Assembly: GCA_051747745.1 (NCBI GenBank)
Contig: JBNJGL010000004.1
Span: 1 to 64,000, forward strand
DNA length: 64,000 nt
Source of the DNA: QPJE01 sp051747745
GTDB taxonomy: Bacteria; Bacillota; Halanaerobiia; Halanaerobiales; Halanaerobiaceae
Reading direction: 5' to 3'
The position numbers were made by a program, and so were the translations under genes. This document shows, piece by piece, positions 36,053-44,427 of this stretch. Each line of letters starts with the position of its first letter. Position 1 is the first letter of the stretch. Below the pieces are notes generated by a model that was given only the letters and a program-made list of their open reading frames with translations, searched no databases and was not told where the DNA came from.

Positions 36053-36418
36053 ATGAGCGGAGAATATCATGAACCACTTGAAAAATTGACACCTGAAGCG
36101 ATGGAGTATCACAGGGTAATTAAAAGTGTGATTGAAGAACTGGAGGCTGTAGACTGGTACAATCAGCGTGCTGTGGCTACAGATGATCCAGAAGTACAGG
36201 CTATTGTAGAACATAACCGTGATGAAGAAATTGAACACGCATGTATGGGCCTGGAATGGCTGCGCAGAAATAATCCTGTCTGGGATGAAATGTTGAAAAC
36301 TTTCCTTTTCCAAACTGCAAAAATTACCGAAATTGAAGAAGAGGGTGAAGGAGAAGAAGCTGAAGGTGCATCTGGTGATGGATCACTTGGCTTAGGTAAT
36401 ATGAGAGGAGGCGAATAG
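36053..36418 (+). CDS. Encapsulated ferritin-like cargo protein (EncFtn)
   Basis: This 121-residue protein has a two-helix ferritin-like core and an acidic tail. Residues Glu29, Trp35, Tyr36, Glu59 and His62 (in IEELEAVDWYNQR and NRDEEIEHACMG) align, at a constant offset of 3, with the ferroxidase-centre residues of Rhodospirillum rubrum EncFtn as I recall them. Residues 95-110 are Glu/Gly-rich. The C-terminus GDGSLGLGNMRGG is the encapsulin-targeting peptide type. ATG 36053 follows AAAGGGGAGGTAAAT; a longer frame from 35987 would begin inside the promoter. It oxidises Fe(II) for storage inside the shell encoded next. Confidence 0.93.
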   Translation: MSGEYHEPLEKLTPEAMEYHRVIKSVIEELEAVDWYNQRAVATDDPEVQAIVEHNRDEEIEHACMGLEWLRRNNPVWDEMLKTFLFQTAKITEIEEEGEGEEAEGASGDGSLGLGNMRGGE

Positions 36419-36420
36419 TA

Positions 36421-37221
36421 ATGGATGTATTAAAACGTTCATTAGCTCCATTTCCTGCAGAAGCATGGGATTTTCTAGATGATGAAGCAAAAGATGTACT
36501 GGAATTAAAATTGAAAGCAAGAAAAATTGTAGATTTTAAAGGACCTTATGGTCTTGATCTGTCTGCAATAAATACCGGTCGTTTTGCACCAATGGGTGTA
36601 GAAGATGTTGAAGGTGTTACTTATGCGTCCAGAGAAGTGCTGCCACTTGTAGAAATTAAAGTTCCATTTAAGATGCAGTTGAGTGAAATAGATGCTCTTG
36701 CGCGTGGAGCTGAAGATGTGGAAACAGAGCCGCTGTTAGATGCAGCTAAAAAACTTGCAAAAGCAGAAAATAAGGCTGTTTTCTTTGGACTGGAAAAAGC
36801 GGACATAACCGGTATAGTAGAAGCATCAGAATACAGTGAAGTAAGTCTATCAGGTGGAGAAAAAGAAATGATCACCGGACTGCTAAAGGCACTATCACTA
36901 TTTGAAGAAAATAGTGTGGGTGGAAGCAGAAGACTTTTATTAGGACCTGAATTATATTCACTGCTCTATGAACTAGATGATAAAGGATATCCTTTAAAGC
37001 GTAAAGTAGAAGAAATGGTGGACAATGGTGCAATGCTGGTACCTGATCTTGGAAATAGAGGACTGCTTGTTTCTGAACGTGGTGGAGACTTTGAACTAAC
37101 AGTAGGTCAGGATATTTCTCTTGGTTACACAGGTTATGAAGGAGATGAAGTAGAATTGTTTTTCCTGGAAACTTTAACCTTTAGAGTTAATGGTCCTGAA
37201 GCAGCTGTTGTTTTAAAATAA
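36421..37221 (+). CDS. Encapsulin shell protein (family 1)
   Basis: The 266-residue HK97-fold shell protein starts LKRSLAPFPAEAWDFLDDEA and has RKIVDFKGPYGLDLSAINTGR as two blocks (RKIVDFKGP, YGLDLSAINTGR). It also has the LLLGPELYSLL peptide-binding region and VGQDISLGYTGYEGDEVELFFLET near the end. Length fits the T=1 family (about 265-275). The ATG lies 2 nt after the cargo stop and its ribosome site GGAGGCG is inside the cargo's last codons. Shell and EncFtn would form an iron-storage compartment protecting an anaerobe from Fe/O2 stress. Confidence 0.95.
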   Translation: MDVLKRSLAPFPAEAWDFLDDEAKDVLELKLKARKIVDFKGPYGLDLSAINTGRFAPMGVEDVEGVTYASREVLPLVEIKVPFKMQLSEIDALARGAEDVETEPLLDAAKKLAKAENKAVFFGLEKADITGIVEASEYSEVSLSGGEKEMITGLLKALSLFEENSVGGSRRLLLGPELYSLLYELDDKGYPLKRKVEEMVDNGAMLVPDLGNRGLLVSERGGDFELTVGQDISLGYTGYEGDEVELFFLETLTFRVNGPEAAVVLK

Positions 37222-37237
37222 ATATAAATAACTATTA

Positions 37238-37265
37238 AATACCGCCATATGGCGGTATTTTTTTA
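37238..37265 (+). terminator. Terminator after the encapsulin operon
   Basis: AATACCGCC/GGCGGTATT (9 bp, 4-nt ATAT loop) followed by TTTTTT. Confidence 0.92.
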
Positions 37266-37371
37266 TTGAATTAGCGAACATGCGTATGATATAATTAGCT
37301 TAGTAAAATTATTTGATATTAAAATATGATTTTATTAATAGCGAAGAATTTATTATTCGGAGGAAACTAAA

Positions 37372-38595
37372 ATGGATTTGAGAAAAAAATTGGAAATTTT
37401 AAGTGATGCAGCTAAATACGATGTTTCCTGTTCTTCCAGTGGAAGTGGTGGACGGGGAAGTAAGTCAAGTCTGGGTAATACGAAGACCAGTGGAATATGC
37501 CACAGCTGGTCGGATGATGGACGCTGTATATCTCTGCTGAAGATCCTTTTCACAAATTATTGTATCTATGACTGCCAGTACTGTGTTAACAGGGCCAGTG
37601 AAGACAGAGAAAGAGCCGCTTTTACCCCTGAAGAAGCTGCCGAACTTACAGTGGAATTTTATAAAAGAAATTATATAGAAGGATTATTTTTGAGTTCAGC
37701 TGTCTGGAAAACTCCTGACTGGACAATGGAGCAGCTGCTGAAGACAGCAGAGTTATTAAGAAATAAACATAATTATGGTGGATATATTCATTTGAAGGCA
37801 ATTCCCGGAGCAGATTTTAAACTTATCTATAAAGCTGGACTTCTGGCTGATAGAATGAGTGTAAATATTGAACTTCCTACAGAATCCAGTTTAAAAAAAT
37901 TGGCACCACAGAAAAAAAGAAATGAGATTTTAAAACCTATGCTGGGAATAGGAAAAAACATAGAGAATAATATTGTAGAGAGAAAAAAATATAAAAAAGC
38001 AGAAAAATTTGTGCCTGCCGGTCACAGTACACAGCTTATTATAGGAGCAAGTCCAGAAACAGACAGTCAGATTATAAGATTAAGTGAAGGACTGTATAAT
38101 AAATTTAATTTAAAGAGAGTATACTATTCTGCTTATCTTCCCGTAGGTAATAAAAAGATGCTTCCTGCTCTTCCCGGACCCCCGCTTAAAAGAGAGCATA
38201 GATTATATCAGGCGGACTGGCTGCTGAGGGTTTATGGATTTAAAGCAGATGAATTAATTTCCGGGCGCAAAAAAAATCTTAATTTAAAGCTGGATCCAAA
38301 AGCAGATTGGGCTGTTAACAATATAGAAAAATTCCCATTAGAGATTAATACAGCAGATTATGGTGAACTAATGCGGATACCAGGTATTGGTCCCCGGTCA
38401 GCTGCAAAAATAGTAAAGGCAAGAAAACACAAAAGTTTATCTCATGATGATCTTAAAAAACTTAGAGTAGTTTTAAAAAGAGCTAATTATTTTATTACAT
38501 GTCGGGGAAAATATGCAGCAGGAATTCCTTTTGATCCAGAACTGATATACAGTAGGCTGATCGAAAAAGAAGCAGAACAGCTTTCTCTATTTTAA
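37372..38595 (+). CDS. Radical SAM protein, putative DNA modification/repair family
   Basis: The 407-residue protein has the radical-SAM cluster motif TNYCIYDCQYCVNR (Cys-x3-Cys-x2-Cys). The Ser/Gly-rich N-terminal segment SCSSSGSGGRGSKSSLG and SGICHSW are typical of the family annotated as putative DNA modification/repair radical SAM protein (TIGR03916). A helix-hairpin-helix near residue 335 (LMRIPGIGPRSAAKIVKAR) suggests nucleic-acid binding. CGGAGGAAACTAAA precedes the ATG. The partner gene TIGR03915/DUF4130 follows. Biochemical activity is not established to my knowledge. Confidence 0.9.
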   Translation: MDLRKKLEILSDAAKYDVSCSSSGSGGRGSKSSLGNTKTSGICHSWSDDGRCISLLKILFTNYCIYDCQYCVNRASEDRERAAFTPEEAAELTVEFYKRNYIEGLFLSSAVWKTPDWTMEQLLKTAELLRNKHNYGGYIHLKAIPGADFKLIYKAGLLADRMSVNIELPTESSLKKLAPQKKRNEILKPMLGIGKNIENNIVERKKYKKAEKFVPAGHSTQLIIGASPETDSQIIRLSEGLYNKFNLKRVYYSAYLPVGNKKMLPALPGPPLKREHRLYQADWLLRVYGFKADELISGRKKNLNLKLDPKADWAVNNIEKFPLEINTADYGELMRIPGIGPRSAAKIVKARKHKSLSHDDLKKLRVVLKRANYFITCRGKYAAGIPFDPELIYSRLIEKEAEQLSLF

Positions 38596-38648
38596 TCATT
38601 AATTTTTTTGAATTGAATATTGAAATCTGTTCAAAAACTAATTTGATG

Positions 38649-38744
38649 ATGTGTCCACAAAAAGGTTATTTGCGGAACTTTAGGCAATTTTAGTTTGATC
38701 GAAAAATGAGTTAGCGACGCAAATACCCTTTTTGTGTGAGAACC
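38649..38744 (+). repeat. Hairpin element copy C, with flanking direct repeats
   Basis: This is the longest copy. The left arm ACAAAAAGGTTATTTGCG pairs with CGCAAATACCCTTTTTGT around a loop of about 44 nt that contains the copy-B loop plus roughly 30 extra bases. Ends are ATGTGTCC and TGAGAACC. It is flanked by ATTTGATG (38641-38648) and ATTTGATT (38745-38752), 7 of 8 identical. It separates the radical-SAM gene from its DUF4130 partner. Confidence 0.7.
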
Positions 38745-38860
38745 ATTTGATTCAATTTGATAAAATGGATGACATAAAAAATTAAACTCAAAAAAGAACA
38801 GGATTATATTAAGTGAACAAAATACTTTTATATAGGAAAAATTGATTGAGGTGAAATATT

Positions 38861-39622
38861 GTGCAGAAAAAAGTATATACCTATGATGGAAGTTTTAATG
38901 GTTTGTGTTCGGTATTATATACTGCCTACAAAAAAAGAGATATACCAGCTGATATTGTAAAAGAAAAAGAATATAAATCTGATCTATTTTATAATAAATC
39001 AATTATTAATACTTCAGAAGAAAAGGCAAAAGAACTTCTTGCTAAGATTGAAAAAAATATTTCACCACAAAGTTCAAGACTGATATTTCATGCTTATTTA
39101 TCTGAAATTGAGAAAATTGAAATAAATATTTTTTTCTATATTCTCAAGGGATTTAAAATCGGGAAAGATATTGACAAGTATTTAACCGATTCTTCTGTAA
39201 AGAATGTTCAGGAAGCAGCCGGGAAAGTAAGGAGAGAAAGCCACAGAATAAAAGGATTACTTAGGTTCAAACAGAGTAAATCGGATAGATTTTACGCAGG
39301 AGTTGAGCCAGATCATAATATATTAATACTGCTTGCCTCACACTTTGTGCGAAGATTTCCTGTACAGGACTGGATAATTCACGATAAAAAAAGGTCCAGT
39401 GCTATTTTATATTCTTCAGATAATAAAACATGGGTACTTACTGAAATTGATAGTGATTTTTCTCCAGAATTAATTGAATTTGAATATGAGATTCAAAATC
39501 TCTGGAAGACTTTTTTTTCCAGTGTATCACTAAAAGAAAGGCCCCGTCCGGGTCTACAGCGTCAATTTATGCCAAAAAAATACTGGAAAAATCTGATAGA
39601 AACACCCGCAGAAAATTATTAA
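38861..39622 (+). CDS. TIGR03915/DUF4130 family protein, radical-SAM partner
   Basis: The 253-residue protein begins KKVYTYDGSFNGLCSVLYTAY and contains RESHRIKGLLRFKQ and YAGVEPDHNILILLASHFVRRFPVQDWIIHD (given as PDHNILILL and FVRRFPVQDWIIHD). This is the conserved core of the family always found beside the putative DNA-modification radical SAM protein. The start is GTG 38861, with GAGGTG 8 nt upstream. A role in nucleic-acid metabolism is assumed from the linkage. Confidence 0.88.
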   Translation: MQKKVYTYDGSFNGLCSVLYTAYKKRDIPADIVKEKEYKSDLFYNKSIINTSEEKAKELLAKIEKNISPQSSRLIFHAYLSEIEKIEINIFFYILKGFKIGKDIDKYLTDSSVKNVQEAAGKVRRESHRIKGLLRFKQSKSDRFYAGVEPDHNILILLASHFVRRFPVQDWIIHDKKRSSAILYSSDNKTWVLTEIDSDFSPELIEFEYEIQNLWKTFFSSVSLKERPRPGLQRQFMPKKYWKNLIETPAENY

Positions 39623-39784
39623 GCAGGTTTTAAATAATATTTATAGAAATATATACAGTAAGGGAATAAAAATAGTAGGGTAATAAAAAATGAAGTTCTT
39701 CAGGTTATTAGGTTATTTTTTGGTTTAAATGAACTATGCTGATTGGATGTTTACTCTAAAATTTTTATTTTAATATAGTTAAGC

Positions 39785-39813
39785 AAAAAAAGCAGATAAT
39801 ATCTGGTGCTTTT
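39785..39813 (+). terminator. Possible terminator before wecB
   Basis: AAAAGCAGAT and ATCTGGTGCTTTT can pair with a small bulge, followed by TATAAT. The stem is imperfect and the T run is short. Confidence 0.35.
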
Positions 39814-39840
39814 ATAATACAGCAGGTAAGGAATGATGAT

Positions 39841-40995
39841 ATGCAGAAAAGGAAAATTATGACCGTTTTTGGAACAAGACCAGAAGCAATAAAAATGGCT
39901 CCAGTAATAAAAGACCTGAGAAGGCAGCCGGAATTCGAAGTTTTAGTTACAGCAACAGCTCAGCATAGAGAAATGCTGGACCAGGTACTTGATCTTTTTT
40001 CTCTAACAGCAGATTATGATCTGGATATTATGCAAAATGCTCAAACTTTATCTGACATAACAACACGTGTTCTGTCAGGAATTGAAAATATACTAAAAAA
40101 AGAAAATCCGGATTTAATTTTAGTACATGGTGATACATCTTCAACATTTGTAGGAGCTCTGGCATCTTTTTATCACCAGATTAAGGTGGGACATGTTGAA
40201 GCCGGTTTGAGGACTTACAACAAATACTCACCTTATCCAGAAGAAATAAATAGAAGGCTGACAGCTGTACTGGCAGATATTCATTTTGCACCTACCAGAA
40301 CAGCAAAAGAAAATTTACTGTCAGAGAATATCGCACAAGAAAATATATTTGTAACCGGGAACACAGTAATTGATGCTCTTTATACTGCTGTTGATAGAGA
40401 TTATCTTTTTGAAAATAAAATTTTAAATGGAATTGATTTTGAAAACAAAAAGATTTTACTACTAACAGCACACCGCAGAGAAAATTTAGGTAGAGGAATG
40501 AAAAATATATTTAAAGCTGTTCTTTATCTGACAGAAAAATATGATGATGTAGAAGTTGTTTTTCCGGTTCATTTAAATCCGGCTGTAAGAAAGATCAGCA
40601 GCTCTATACTGAAGGATAAAGAAAATATTCATTTAATTGAACCTCTGGATTATCTTCCTTTTGTAAATTTAATGGATCGGTCATATTTGATTCTGACAGA
40701 TTCTGGTGGTATTCAGGAAGAAGCCCCATCACTGGGGAAACCGGTTCTTGTTTTAAGAGATACAACAGAAAGACCTGAGGCTCTAAAAGCCGGTACAGTT
40801 TTAAGAACTGGAACTGATTATAATAAAATTATAGAAGAAGCTTCTAAACTGATAGAAAATGAGGAGGATTATAAAAAGACCAGTGAAAAAACAAATCCCT
40901 ATGGAGATGGAAATGCCGCAGAAAGGATCAGCAGTTTTCTAAAAAATTATTATGGATATTCTGAAAAAATGTATGAGGAATTTGAAGCTGGATAA
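39841..40995 (+). CDS. wecB: Non-hydrolysing UDP-N-acetylglucosamine 2-epimerase
   Basis: The 384-residue GT-B-fold epimerase starts IMTVFGTRPEAIKMAPVI and has HGDTSSTFVGALASFY, HVEAGLRTYNKYSPYPEEINR in two parts (HVEAGLRTY, SPYPEEINR), LLTAHRRENLG, and LTDSGGIQEEAPSLGKPVLVLRDTTERPE near the end. It interconverts UDP-GlcNAc and UDP-ManNAc for envelope polysaccharides. It stands alone, with no cell-wall genes beside it. Confidence 0.95.
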   Translation: MQKRKIMTVFGTRPEAIKMAPVIKDLRRQPEFEVLVTATAQHREMLDQVLDLFSLTADYDLDIMQNAQTLSDITTRVLSGIENILKKENPDLILVHGDTSSTFVGALASFYHQIKVGHVEAGLRTYNKYSPYPEEINRRLTAVLADIHFAPTRTAKENLLSENIAQENIFVTGNTVIDALYTAVDRDYLFENKILNGIDFENKKILLLTAHRRENLGRGMKNIFKAVLYLTEKYDDVEVVFPVHLNPAVRKISSSILKDKENIHLIEPLDYLPFVNLMDRSYLILTDSGGIQEEAPSLGKPVLVLRDTTERPEALKAGTVLRTGTDYNKIIEEASKLIENEEDYKKTSEKTNPYGDGNAAERISSFLKNYYGYSEKMYEEFEAG

Positions 40996-41075
40996 CCTGC
41001 TGATAAATATTTGCATTTTAAAGATAAGTCATTTTAAAAAATAAAAGATTTTCCAGTATACAGCAGGTTTTTTTA
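40994..41075 (+). terminator. Long-loop terminator candidate after wecB
   Basis: AACCTGCTG just after the wecB stop pairs with CAGCAGGTT at 41061-41069, followed by TTTTT. The loop is about 55 nt, so it is less certain than the compact stems. Confidence 0.5.
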
Positions 41076-41144
41076 ATAATTTATTGAATATTCTATATTG
41101 TAAGAGGAAGAATTGTTATTAAGTAAGAGAAGGAGGTAATAAAG

Positions 41145-42821
41145 TTGGATTTTAATATTCTTATTGGAGGAGAGGCAGGACAGGGATTGAAAACAGTTGA
41201 ATCTCTGCTTACCAAGACATTTTCGCGCTATGGATATTATCTTTTCAGCAGTAAAGATTATATGTCACGAATTAGGGGTGGCCATAACTTTATGCAGGTC
41301 AGAATTAGTGATGAAAAAATTGATGGACCTGATGCAGAGATTGATTTACTGCTGGCCCTTAATGAAGAGACCGTAAAAATTCACAGAGAAGATGTTAATG
41401 AAGATGGTGTTATCATATCTTCAACTGGAGATGATGAAGATAGGCTGGTAAAAATCGATGCTGCAGGTATGGCAAAAGAAATAAATCCTAAAGCAGAAAA
41501 TACTGTATTTGTCGGGACAGCTCTAAAAGTACTTGGTTTACCTCTTGCTGAAGCGGAAAAGGTGCTTAAAGAGCATTTTGCAGATAAAGAGAGTGTTATT
41601 GAAGATAATATTAAATTGTTAAAAATGGGATATGATGCAGGAGATCAGCTATTTAATTTGAAAGATCTGGGTTCTAAAGAAGATAGAATGGTGATTGATG
41701 GGAACAGCGCTCTTGGCCTTGGTGCAGCACTGGCAGGTATCAGTTTTTATGCTGCTTACCCTATGTCTCCATCCACAGGTATTTTAAACTATCTGGCTGG
41801 AAAACAGGAAGAACTGGGAATTGTTGTTGAACAGGCAGAAGATGAAATTGCAGCTATAAATATGGCCATCGGAGGTTCCTACAGTGGACTGCGTTCTATG
41901 ACAGGTACTTCTGGTGGTGGACTTTCACTTATGGCAGAAGGAGTTGGACTGGCAGGTATTTCAGAAACACCTGTAGTAATTGCTGATGTTCAGCGACCCG
42001 GTCCTGCGACCGGACTGCCAACAAGAACTGGACAGGGAGATTTACTTTTTGCAGTAAATATCTCTCAGGACGAATTCCCACTGATGGTGCTGGCTCCTAA
42101 AGATCAGGAAGATGCAGTATATCAGGGTTTCAGAGCTTTTGATATTGCCGAAAAATATCAAATTCCAGTAATTATATTAAGTGATCAATTTCTGGCTGAT
42201 GCTTCTAAAACAATAGATAGAATAAAATTGGATGATTTAAAAATAGAGCGCTATTTTGTTAATGAAGATGAAGTAGAAGGAGAATATAAAAGATATAAGT
42301 ATACAGAAGATGGAATATCGCCGAGAGCTTATCCGGGCCAGCTTAAAGATCAAATTGTACTTGCAGATAGTAATGAGCATGATGAACTCGGACATATAGT
42401 TGAAGATGAAGAAAAAAGAAATATGATGGTTGAAAAAAGGAATAGAAAATTGGAAAAATTGATAGAAGAAGATTTATGTGATGCTGATTATTATGGTCCC
42501 GACTCGGCAGAATATATTCTGGTTGGCTGGGGTTCTTCCACCGGTCCAATAGCTGAAGCAAGAAGTCTGCTATCTGATGAGTTTAAAGTAGCTCAACTGT
42601 CATTTGGAGATGTCTGGCCTCTGCCAGAAAAAACTATCAGAGAAAAAGCAGAAAGTGGTGCAAAACTGGTTTTCATTGAAAGTAATGCCAGTTCGCAGTT
42701 TGCCAGACTGGTTAGAAGTGAAACAGGAATAAATGCAGATTACAGGATTGTAAAATATAATGGGAGACCTTTTTCCGGAAGAGAAATTTATAGAAGGTTC
42801 AAAGAAGAGGTGAAAAAATAA
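41145..42821 (+). CDS. korA: 2-oxoacid:acceptor oxidoreductase, fused gamma-alpha subunit (KorA-like)
   Basis: In this 558-residue fusion, residues 1 to about 180 are the gamma domain (GGEAGQGLKTVESLL, YMSRIRGGHNFMQVRIS) and the rest is the alpha domain (GNSALGLGAALAGISFYAAYPMSP, EQAEDEIAAINMAIGGSYSG, TSGGGLSLMAEGVGLA). It binds the 2-oxoacid with KorB and passes electrons to ferredoxin. The start is TTG 41145 with AGGAGGTAATAAAG upstream. No delta (ferredoxin-domain) subunit follows, which fits the two-subunit 2-oxoglutarate type, but 2-oxoisovalerate or pyruvate cannot be excluded. Confidence 0.9.
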   Translation: MDFNILIGGEAGQGLKTVESLLTKTFSRYGYYLFSSKDYMSRIRGGHNFMQVRISDEKIDGPDAEIDLLLALNEETVKIHREDVNEDGVIISSTGDDEDRLVKIDAAGMAKEINPKAENTVFVGTALKVLGLPLAEAEKVLKEHFADKESVIEDNIKLLKMGYDAGDQLFNLKDLGSKEDRMVIDGNSALGLGAALAGISFYAAYPMSPSTGILNYLAGKQEELGIVVEQAEDEIAAINMAIGGSYSGLRSMTGTSGGGLSLMAEGVGLAGISETPVVIADVQRPGPATGLPTRTGQGDLLFAVNISQDEFPLMVLAPKDQEDAVYQGFRAFDIAEKYQIPVIILSDQFLADASKTIDRIKLDDLKIERYFVNEDEVEGEYKRYKYTEDGISPRAYPGQLKDQIVLADSNEHDELGHIVEDEEKRNMMVEKRNRKLEKLIEEDLCDADYYGPDSAEYILVGWGSSTGPIAEARSLLSDEFKVAQLSFGDVWPLPEKTIREKAESGAKLVFIESNASSQFARLVRSETGINADYRIVKYNGRPFSGREIYRRFKEEVKK

Positions 42822-43672
42822 TGGTAGAACTTAAAAACTTTGAAGCAGATCGTGAAACCGCCTGGTGTCCAGGATGTGGCAACTTTCCACTTAGAACAGC
42901 ACTTTCTGAAGCTCTGACTGAAATGGGTCTAAATCCTGAAGAAGTGGTTATGCTCTCTGGAATTGGACAGGCAGCAAAGACCCTTCACTATATAAAATTA
43001 AATGGTTTTAAAGGACTACATGGACGCTCTTTACCTCTATCTGTCGGTATGAAGATAGCAAATCCAGCGATGACAGTAATAGTTGAATCAGGAGATGGCT
43101 GCAGCTATGGTGAAGGTGGTAACCATATTTTACACAATATAAGAAGAAATCTTGATATTATTAATCTTGTTCATGATAATCAGATTTATGGTCTGACAAA
43201 AGGACAGGCTTCACCAACAACAGGTTATGATATTAAGACAGATGTACAGACACATGGAATTAATGCTGAGCCACTGAATCCAGTTAGATTTGCAGTAGGT
43301 ATGAAAGCGAGTTTTGTTGCCAGAAGTTTTGTTGGAGATAAAGAACACCTCAAAGAAATGATTAAGGCTGCAAAAAAACACAAAGGTTATGCTTTAATTG
43401 ATATTTTTCAGCCCTGTGTATCTTTCAATAAAGTCAATACTTATCAGTGGTATAAAGAGAGAGTTTACAAACTTAAAGACCATGATCCAACCGATTATGA
43501 AGCTGCTGTTAAGCTAGCAGATGAATTTGGAGATAAAATTCCGATAGGAATTATTTACAGAGAAGAAAAACCTACTTTTAGGGATAGAATACCATTTTTA
43601 GGAGATAAAGCTCTGATAGATAGAAAAGTAAAAGTAGAGGATTTGGAGCACCTGCTGGATGAATTTAAATAA
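42821..43672 (+). CDS. korB: 2-oxoacid:acceptor oxidoreductase beta subunit (KorB-like)
   Basis: The 283-residue thiamine-pyrophosphate subunit has WCPGCGNFPLR (Fe-S cysteines), GIGQAAKTLHY, the TPP motif SGDGCSYGEGGNHILHNIRRN in two parts (SGDGCSYGEGGNHI, LHNIRRN) and NQIYGLTKGQASPTT. The start overlaps the alpha stop by one base (TAATG). Together the pair performs CoA-dependent oxidative decarboxylation of a 2-oxoacid. With a nearby glutamate dehydrogenase gene, 2-oxoglutarate is a natural candidate. Confidence 0.92.
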   Translation: MVELKNFEADRETAWCPGCGNFPLRTALSEALTEMGLNPEEVVMLSGIGQAAKTLHYIKLNGFKGLHGRSLPLSVGMKIANPAMTVIVESGDGCSYGEGGNHILHNIRRNLDIINLVHDNQIYGLTKGQASPTTGYDIKTDVQTHGINAEPLNPVRFAVGMKASFVARSFVGDKEHLKEMIKAAKKHKGYALIDIFQPCVSFNKVNTYQWYKERVYKLKDHDPTDYEAAVKLADEFGDKIPIGIIYREEKPTFRDRIPFLGDKALIDRKVKVEDLEHLLDEFK

Positions 43673-43706
43673 AATTAATTCAGACAATTAAATTTATATT
43701 TATATG

Positions 43707-43725
43707 GTGATATTTTAAATATCAC
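43707..43725. promoter_or_regulatory. Perfect 19-bp palindrome upstream of ferritin-like gene
   Basis: GTGATATTTTAAATATCAC is a perfect inverted repeat around a central T, 28 bp before the start of the ferritin-like gene and 35 bp after korB. No T run follows, so it is a better operator or leader-hairpin candidate than a terminator. Confidence 0.45.
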
Positions 43726-43752
43726 TATGTATATAATATGAGGAGGAATATA

Positions 43753-44238
43753 ATGAATATTTATGACTTTGCTATTAATTTTGAAAGGGAAAACCGTGAA
43801 TTTTATGAAAAATGTGCTGCAGAGTCAGCCAGTGCTGATTTAAAGCAGGTATTTTTAGATCTGGCTGATGAAGAACGGAAACATGAAGAAATAGTAAAAC
43901 AGCTTAAAGCAGAAAAAACTGTTGACGAAGTTGAAGCCGGTATCATGCCAAAAGCCAAAAAGGCTTTTGAAAAAATATCTAAAGATTTACCAGAAGGGGT
44001 ACTGCCAAAAGAACAGGTCGATGTATATAAACAGGCAAAAGAAATGGAAACAAAAAGTTACGAATTTTATTCAGAAAAGGCTGAAGAATCTGATCTCCCA
44101 CAGGTCAAAAAAACTTTCAAAAGGCTGGCTGAAGAAGAGAAAAAACACGAAAAAATTATGGACAGCATTGTAGAAATGGTTAATCGTCCCAACACATGGC
44201 TTGAAGATGCAGAATGGTACCATCTGGAAGATTATTAA
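43753..44238 (+). CDS. Ferritin-like (rubrerythrin/YciF-type) diiron protein with duplicated helical pair
   Basis: The 161-residue protein is built of two similar halves. Each half has a Glu-rich helix (NFERENREFYEKCAAE; AKEMETKSYEFYSEKAEE) followed by an LADEERKHEEIV / LAEEEKKHEKIM helix, giving four E-x6-Y and E-x2-H sets for a diiron site. There is no rubredoxin domain. ATG 43753 is chosen because GAGGAGGAATATA lies just upstream; a start at 43738 would place the ribosome site inside the gene. Likely an oxidative-stress or iron-binding protein. Confidence 0.85.
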   Translation: MNIYDFAINFERENREFYEKCAAESASADLKQVFLDLADEERKHEEIVKQLKAEKTVDEVEAGIMPKAKKAFEKISKDLPEGVLPKEQVDVYKQAKEMETKSYEFYSEKAEESDLPQVKKTFKRLAEEEKKHEKIMDSIVEMVNRPNTWLEDAEWYHLEDY

Positions 44239-44427
44239 AACAAAAAATAACTGATGTAATGTAAAAATTGTCTTTAAACTGCCGGGAAGGAAATGATGTG
44301 AACAAAAATATTGTTTTCTTCCTGGAATTTATTTTAAAATATAAAAAATAAATTAAATTTTGGTTGCAGTTTATAGTTTTTGGTGTTAAACTACTGTAGA
44401 TATTATATCTATAGGAGGAAAAATTTA

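Noticed and set aside
39690..39728. 12-codon frame before wecB (MKFFRLLGYFLV) as a leader peptide
   Set aside because: Weak ribosome site, no attenuator structure tied to it and no codon bias pointing to a regulatory amino acid.
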